Assembly (NCBI GenBank): GCA_029212905.1
Contig: JARGPB010000036.1
Coordinates: 1 to 10,430 of the forward strand
Direction of reading: 5' to 3'
Length of the DNA stretch: 10,430 nucleotides
From: Thalassovita sp.
GTDB lineage: Bacteria; Pseudomonadota; Alphaproteobacteria; Rhodobacterales; Rhodobacteraceae
This document shows, piece by piece, positions 6,273 through 10,430 of this stretch (positions are counted from its first letter, which is position 1; each line of letters starts with the position of its first letter). The translations under genes and the position numbers were made by a program. Below the pieces are notes generated by a model. The model made no database searches. It was given only the letters and a program-made list of their open reading frames with translations, and was not told the origin of the DNA.

Positions 6273-6316
6273 TGACACTTGAAATTTTCTGTCTCAAACG
6301 GAGGCTGATATGCTGA
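6269..6316 (+). CDS. Possible 15-codon bridging ORF before soxD
   Basis: An ATG at 6269 overlaps the previous gene's TGA (ATGA) and opens a reading frame MMTLEIFCLKRRLIC that ends at TGA 6314-6316, four bases inside soxD. A G-run (6256-6260) eight bases before it could recruit ribosomes. It exactly spans the only real gap between genes from soxB to soxG, and may carry ribosomes to the soxD start. The peptide itself has no recognisable function, and chance cannot be excluded. Confidence 0.25.
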   Translation: MMTLEIFCLKRRLIC

Positions 6317-6639
6317 CCCTTCACTGCCCCTATTGCGGCGTTCATGCCGAAGAAACCGAGCTGCACGCCGGTGGCGAGGCGCATCTGACGCGTTTTGGCC
6401 CTGGGTCTTCGGATCAGGATTTCGAAACCTATCTGTTCATGCGCGAGAACCCCAAGGGCGTGCATTTTGAACGCTGGCGCCATGTGAATGGCTGCGGCAA
6501 GTGGTTCCATGCGGCGCGCTGCACCCTGACATTAGAGGTCTTTGGGACCTACTCCGCTCAGGTCTCTGAGCCGCCGCAAGATATCAAAGACGCCATCACC
6601 GCCAAAAGACCCGGCTGGGCATGGAGGGACTTCGCATGA
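6310..6639 (+). CDS. soxD: Sarcosine oxidase, delta subunit
   Basis: The delta subunit is a small zinc-binding structural subunit of the heterotetrameric sarcosine oxidase. The 109-residue product has the typical N-terminal LHCPYCG (Cys6, Cys9) and a second pair of ligands in RHVNGCGKWF (His58, Cys62), matching the zinc site of the solved enzyme, followed by the family's AARCTLTLEVFGTY stretch (68-81) and a C-terminal RPGWAWRDF. The ATG is well supported by GGAGG (6300-6304) five bases upstream. It begins 37 bases after the exported-protein gene, the longest gap in the operon, bridged by a mini-ORF. Its TGA overlaps the soxA ATG (ATGA), so the two are probably translationally coupled. Length and motifs are normal. 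Confidence 0.96.
   Translation: MLTLHCPYCGVHAEETELHAGGEAHLTRFGPGSSDQDFETYLFMRENPKGVHFERWRHVNGCGKWFHAARCTLTLEVFGTYSAQVSEPPQDIKDAITAKRPGWAWRDFA
6623..6628 (+). promoter_or_regulatory. Ribosome binding site deciding the soxA start
   Basis: GGAGGG lies seven bases before the ATG at 6636. An earlier in-frame ATG at 6621 directly abuts this site and would add five residues; the 6636 start gives the family's MSTRLA beginning and the ATGA overlap with soxD. Confidence 0.65.
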
Positions 6640-9600
6640 GCACTCGTTTGGCCCAGGGTGGCCGCCTACTGAATAAGGGCAAACCGCTGCGATTTACCTT
6701 CAATGGCAAGCATTTCAAAGGCTACGAGGGCGACACGCTGGCCTCGGCTCTGCTGGCGAATGATCAGATGCTGGTGGGGCGATCGTTCAAATATCACCGC
6801 CCGCGGGGGATTGTTGCCTCGGGTGCAGAAGAGCCCAACGCACTGGTCGGGCTGGGCAAAGGCCCCCGGTTTGAACCCAACCAGCGCGTCACCACAACCG
6901 AGCTGTTCGACGGGTTGGAAAGCGAAAGCCAAAACCACTGGCCCTCGCTGGACTTCGATATTGGTGCGGTGAACAACCGTCTGGCGCGGTTCTTTCCGGC
7001 CGGGTTCTATTACAAGACGTTCATGGCGCCCCGTGCGGCATGGAAACATGTGTTCGAACCCATCGTGCGCATGTCGGCGGGCCTGGGCAAAGTCCCGCGC
7101 GACCGAGATGCGGATACCTATGAACATTTCTATGCCTATGTTGATGTCGTGGTCATTGGCGGCGGGATTGCAGGGCTTCAGGCGGCGCGCGTTGCTGCCG
7201 AAAGCGGTGCCAAGGTGCTGGTGCTTGAGCAGACAGCCCATTGGGGCGGTCGCACGCCTGTGGATGGCGGGCAGATAGAAGGCAAGCCCGCCGAGGCGGC
7301 GATTGATCAGCTTGTGTCCGATTTGCGGAACATGCCGAATGTTACCCTGCGCGCGCGCTGCATGGGGGCGGGGGTCTATGATCACGGTTATGTGCTGGGC
7401 TACGAGCGCCTGTCTGATCACACCCCTGATACTAAAGGTCCGCGCCACCGTTTGTGGCGTATTCGGGCCAAACAGGTGATCACCGCCACCGGCGCAATCG
7501 AGCGACCTCTCAGCTTTGCGGGCAATGATGTTCCGGGGGTGATGCTGGCCTCGGCGGTGCGGGACTATCTGGTGAATCATGGGGTGTCCGTGGGCGACCG
7601 CACGGTTGTCGTCACCAATAACGATGATGCGTATCGCACTGCGATCGCGATGGCGCAGGCCGGATTGATCGTGCCTGTGATACTGGATGCACGCCCCACC
7701 GGCGGTGGGGCTTTGGCGCAAGAGGCGCGTGACCTGGGTATCCGTGTGGAAACCGGCAAGGCAATCGCTAAGGTCCATGGCGGCAAGCGTGTGACCGGGG
7801 TGTCTGTATGCTTGCAAGCGGGCGAGGGCGCCGCACTTGAAACCATTTCCTGCGATGCTGTTGCCATGTCGGGGGGCTGGTCGCCCGTTGTACATTTGTG
7901 GTCCCATTGCGGGGGGAAGCTGATCTGGGATGACGCTCGGGCTATGTTCCGTCCCGATCCGAACCGCGCCCCGACCGGGGCAGACGGTACAGGGTTTATC
8001 GTGACCGCAGGCAGCGCCAGCGGCGGGCTGACGCTGGCCGACGTTCTGACCGATGCCGAGGCCGCGGGCCGCGCTGCCACCCAGGCGGCAGGGTTTCAGC
8101 CACTTGGGGCTGACGGTCTCCGGGCTGCGCCGCAAGAAGAGGCTCCGCTCCAGCCTGTTTGGCAGATGCCTCAGGGGGCGAATATCAAGCTGAGGATGAA
8201 AACCTGGCTGGACTACCAGAACGACGTGAAGGTCTCGGATGTTCAGCTGGCGGCTCAGGAAGGGTACGAAAGCGTTGAACACACCAAGCGATATACCACG
8301 CTGGGCATGGCAACGGATCAGGGGAAGCTAAGCAATATCAACGGTCTGGCTGTGCTGTCGAATGCTTTGGATCAGGCGATTCCGCAGACGGGGACCACCA
8401 CGTTCCGGCCGCCCTATACGCCGATCAGCATGGGGGCGATTGCAGGCGAGGCACGAGATGAGATCTTCCAACCTTTGCGTCGCACACCCATGCACGGTTG
8501 GCACGAACAGAACGGCGCTGATTGGGAGCCGGTCGGAGCCTGGCGTCGTCCGTATTGCTATCAGCGTGCGGGCGAAAGCATCGAGCAGGCCGTCAATCGC
8601 GAGATCCTCCAGGTGCGGAATGGCGTTGGGATGCTGGATGCCTCGACCTTGGGCAAGATCATCGTCAAAGGCCCTGATGCGGGCACGTTCATGAACCTGA
8701 TGTATACCAACGCGATGGCCGGTCTGAAGCCGGGCAAATGTCGCTATGGGTTGATGTGCGACGAAAACGGGTTCCTGATGGATGATGGCGTGGTGGCGCG
8801 GATCGATGAGGACACGTTCCTGTGCCACACCACTACCGGCGGCGCGGACCGTATCCATGCTCATATGGAGGAATGGCTGCAAACCGAATGGTGGGACATG
8901 CAGGTCTATACCGCCAACGTGACCGAGCAATACGCGCAGATCGCCGTGGTTGGACCCCAAGCGCGGACCGTTTTGGAGACGTTGGGCGGCATGGATGTGT
9001 CACGCGATGCGCTTGCCTTTATGGAATGGCAGGATGGTGAATTGGCGGGCATCCCGGTGCGGGTGTACCGGATCTCTTTCTCGGGCGAGCTGAGCTATGA
9101 AATCGCTGTTGATGCGGGCAGGGGCCAGGAATTGTGGGACAAGATCGCAAAGGCCGGCGCCGCGTTCGACATCATGCCCTACGGCACCGAGGCCCTGCAC
9201 GTGCTGCGCGCCGAGAAGGGATTCATCATGATCGGGGATGAAACCGACGGCACGGTTATTCCTCAGGATCTGGGGCTGAACTGGGCAATTTCCAAGAAGA
9301 AGGAAGACTTCATCGGGAAACGCGGTCAGGAACGCAGCCATATGACCGACCCGGAACGTTGGAAACTGGTTGGTCTGGAAACGCTGGATGGATCGGTCCT
9401 CCCGGACGGGGCCTATGCGGTGGCGCCAGGTGTGAACGCCAATGGGCAGCGACAGACCCAGGGGCGTGTGACCTCGACCTACTATTCGCCGACATTGGAC
9501 AAGGGAATTGCCATGGGTCTGGTGCTGAACGGACCGGACCGGATGGGCGAGGTGATTGAAATCCCAAAGGTGGACGGAACGATCCTGAAGGCTCGGATTT

Positions 9601-9647
9601 GCGATCCGGTTTTCTATGACAAGGATGGGGAGAAGCAGAATGTCTGA
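6636..9647 (+). CDS. soxA: Sarcosine oxidase, alpha subunit
   Basis: The largest subunit (1003 aa) binds NAD and carries the tetrahydrofolate site where the methyl group released from sarcosine becomes 5,10-methylene-THF. Domains in order: a ferredoxin-like N-terminal domain (about 15-95; KPLRFTFNGK, YEGDTLASALLAND, GRSFKYHRPRG) without any cysteine, so it holds no iron-sulfur cluster, as in the family; a Rossmann nucleotide-binding region starting VDVVVIGGGIAGLQAARVA (169-187); a central region with ATGAIERPL and the VTAGSASGG stretch; and a C-terminal GcvT-like folate domain from about residue 610 (EQNGADWEPVGAW, ISFSGELSYEI, APGVN near the end). Length is normal for the family (about 1000). 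It overlaps soxD by four bases and soxG by eight. No frameshift or missing part is evident. Confidence 0.97.
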   Translation: MSTRLAQGGRLLNKGKPLRFTFNGKHFKGYEGDTLASALLANDQMLVGRSFKYHRPRGIVASGAEEPNALVGLGKGPRFEPNQRVTTTELFDGLESESQNHWPSLDFDIGAVNNRLARFFPAGFYYKTFMAPRAAWKHVFEPIVRMSAGLGKVPRDRDADTYEHFYAYVDVVVIGGGIAGLQAARVAAESGAKVLVLEQTAHWGGRTPVDGGQIEGKPAEAAIDQLVSDLRNMPNVTLRARCMGAGVYDHGYVLGYERLSDHTPDTKGPRHRLWRIRAKQVITATGAIERPLSFAGNDVPGVMLASAVRDYLVNHGVSVGDRTVVVTNNDDAYRTAIAMAQAGLIVPVILDARPTGGGALAQEARDLGIRVETGKAIAKVHGGKRVTGVSVCLQAGEGAALETISCDAVAMSGGWSPVVHLWSHCGGKLIWDDARAMFRPDPNRAPTGADGTGFIVTAGSASGGLTLADVLTDAEAAGRAATQAAGFQPLGADGLRAAPQEEAPLQPVWQMPQGANIKLRMKTWLDYQNDVKVSDVQLAAQEGYESVEHTKRYTTLGMATDQGKLSNINGLAVLSNALDQAIPQTGTTTFRPPYTPISMGAIAGEARDEIFQPLRRTPMHGWHEQNGADWEPVGAWRRPYCYQRAGESIEQAVNREILQVRNGVGMLDASTLGKIIVKGPDAGTFMNLMYTNAMAGLKPGKCRYGLMCDENGFLMDDGVVARIDEDTFLCHTTTGGADRIHAHMEEWLQTEWWDMQVYTANVTEQYAQIAVVGPQARTVLETLGGMDVSRDALAFMEWQDGELAGIPVRVYRISFSGELSYEIAVDAGRGQELWDKIAKAGAAFDIMPYGTEALHVLRAEKGFIMIGDETDGTVIPQDLGLNWAISKKKEDFIGKRGQERSHMTDPERWKLVGLETLDGSVLPDGAYAVAPGVNANGQRQTQGRVTSTYYSPTLDKGIAMGLVLNGPDRMGEVIEIPKVDGTILKARICDPVFYDKDGEKQNV

Positions 9648-10200
9648 GGCGATCAGCGCATTGCAAGGGGCCCGCGCAAAGGGCTCTGTCACGGTCGAGG
9701 AAACCGGCCCCCACGGCATGATCACCCTGCGCGGCGATCTGGCTGCTTTGGGGGACGCTTTGGGGCAAGTGGGGCTGACGCTGCCCGGTCCGCGCCAGAT
9801 CCTGCATGCCGCAGATCGGTCGGCGGCTTGGATGTCGCCCGATGAGCTGCTGATCCTGCTGCCCTATGATCAAGTGTCCGATGTGCTGCAAACGCTGAAT
9901 GCCGCCCTGGCGGGAACGCATTTCTTGGCGGTGAATGTGTCCGACGCGCGCGCGCTGTTCCGTGTTACCGGCAAGCCCGCCCATGTGCGCGAGGTGATCG
10001 CCAAACTGGCCCCGGCGGATCTGTCGCCCGATGCCTTTGCCCCCGGTGATATCCGCCGTACGCGGCTGGCGCAGGTGGCGGCGGCGTTTTGGCTGAGCGA
10101 GGAAGGCGAGGCTCAAATTGTTTGTTTCCGCTCGGTTGCGCGGTATGCGTTTGACTTGCTGAAAACCTCGGCAGCGGCGGGGTCGGTGGAATACTTTTAA
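9640..10200 (+). CDS. soxG: Sarcosine oxidase, gamma subunit
   Basis: The gamma subunit (186 aa) is a smaller GcvT-like fold that packs against the alpha subunit in the heterotetramer; it completes the SoxBDAG set. Recognisable family features are the N-terminal stretch with GMITLRGDL, WMSPDELLILLP in the middle, SDARALFRVTGKPAHVREV, the C-terminal DIRRTRLAQVAAAFW, and the closing RSVARYAFDLLKTS. The ATG at 9640 lies inside the end of soxA (8-base overlap) and has GGGGAG (9627-9632) seven bases upstream; an in-frame ATG at 9616 lies further inside soxA and lacks support. It is the last sox gene here. No purU or glyA follows directly, unlike many sarcosine oxidase operons. Confidence 0.95.
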   Translation: MSEAISALQGARAKGSVTVEETGPHGMITLRGDLAALGDALGQVGLTLPGPRQILHAADRSAAWMSPDELLILLPYDQVSDVLQTLNAALAGTHFLAVNVSDARALFRVTGKPAHVREVIAKLAPADLSPDAFAPGDIRRTRLAQVAAAFWLSEEGEAQIVCFRSVARYAFDLLKTSAAAGSVEYF

Positions 10201-10209
10201 GGGTTGTTT

Positions 10210-10229
10210 GTGGCTTTTCTTGAAGCCAC
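10210..10229 (+). terminator. Stem-loop after soxG, possible weak terminator
   Basis: GTGGCTT (10210-10216) and AAGCCAC (10223-10229) form a perfect seven-pair stem with a six-base loop, starting ten bases after the soxG stop. No T-run follows at once; only TTTT at 10241-10244. It may end or stabilise the sox transcript, but it lacks the usual tail of an intrinsic terminator. Confidence 0.4.
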
Positions 10230-10257
10230 CTAGGGATGAATTTTCCTTGGGGGCGTT

Positions 10258-10430
10258 ATGAAGACAATTCTAATGGCATGTGCTGCCGCATTGGGCTTGG
10301 CCGGGTCTGCTGCGGCAGAGGTGTATAAATGTGATATGGAACCCCGTGGTATTGACGGGGGCATTTTGGACCTGTCGCGGTTTTGTGCTGCCCCGGGTGC
10401 TCGTTTAAGCCACCTTGCGTTCGAAGGCGA
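10258..10430 (+). CDS. Exported hypothetical protein, partial (5' end only)
   Basis: The reading frame runs off the window after 57 complete codons. The start ATG has GGGGG (10249-10253) four bases upstream. The product begins with a typical signal peptide, MKTILMACAAALGLAGSAAA, likely cut after Ala20, followed by EVYKCDMEPRG and further on SRFCAAPG, giving two cysteines (25 and 43) in the visible mature part. No lipobox at a sensible distance is seen; the Cys at residue 8 is too close to the N-terminus. It should be a periplasmic or secreted protein; I do not recognise a family. It lies 57 bases after soxG on the same strand, past a stem-loop, and may be a separate transcription unit. Confidence 0.75.
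   Translation, partial: MKTILMACAAALGLAGSAAAEVYKCDMEPRGIDGGILDLSRFCAAPGARLSHLAFEG

Noticed and set aside
5463..6510. Overlapping minus-strand frames opposite soxB, the exported-protein gene and soxD
   Set aside because: All are antisense to genes with clear start sites and conserved products or a signal peptide; no independent support.
6666..8282. 538-codon open frame on the minus strand within soxA
   Set aside because: It lies wholly antisense to a fully conserved SoxA sequence, has no family-like features, and is His/Arg/Pro-rich as expected for a shadow frame in GC-rich DNA.
10258..10284. Lipoprotein signal at Cys8 of the last, partial gene
   Set aside because: The LMAC sequence leaves only seven residues before the Cys, too short for a lipoprotein signal; an AAA cleavage site at residue 20 fits better.
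1..10430. CRISPR arrays, tRNA or rRNA genes, insertion sequences
   Set aside because: No regularly spaced repeats, cloverleaf-like segments, transposase-like proteins or terminal inverted repeats with target duplications were found on reading both strands.

Overview
The window looks like chromosomal DNA of a Roseobacter-clade / Rhodobacteraceae alphaproteobacterium. The evidence is the moderately high GC content, the compact gene packing, and the protein sequences and gene combinations: a ccmI-ruvX-DUF1289 block facing a dusA-TSUP pair, followed by a heterotetrameric sarcosine oxidase operon. No mobile element, tRNA, rRNA or CRISPR array is visible.

Layout. Positions 1-288 hold a small, basic, lower-GC ORF on the minus strand that I do not recognise, with a hairpin over its stop codon. 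Positions 289-523 are a gene-free stretch rich in palindromes and hairpins. Next come dusA (tRNA dihydrouridine synthase A, 524-1519) and a TauE/SafE-type (TSUP) permease (1589-2413), both on the plus strand. They converge on a minus-strand operon ccmI (4342->3119), ruvX (3119->2643) and a DUF1289 cysteine-cluster protein (2646->2410). Genes in that operon overlap by one or four bases, and the permease and DUF1289 stop codons share the same four bases, TTAA.

A divergent regulatory region (4343-4533) separates ccmI from the sarcosine oxidase operon, which runs to 10200: soxB (beta), an unrecognised exported protein, soxD (delta), soxA (alpha) and soxG (gamma). Together SoxBDAG form the cytoplasmic enzyme that demethylates sarcosine to glycine. 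It passes electrons through NAD/FAD/FMN sites to oxygen, giving H2O2, and transfers the one-carbon unit to tetrahydrofolate. This is the terminal step of choline/glycine betaine catabolism. Most junctions inside the operon overlap (TGATG, ATGA, an 8-base overlap), so translational coupling is likely. After soxG there is a weak stem-loop and then the start of a second exported protein that runs off the window.

Most of the window is ordinary, well-known metabolism and RNA/cytochrome biology. The best leads for something less described are: (a) the signal-peptide protein inserted between soxB and soxD, plus a 15-codon bridging ORF before soxD; (b) the palindrome-rich region upstream of dusA, a gene known elsewhere as an integration hotspot; and (c) two inverted repeats between ccmI and soxB that could be operators. 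No clearly new system is demonstrated by the sequence.
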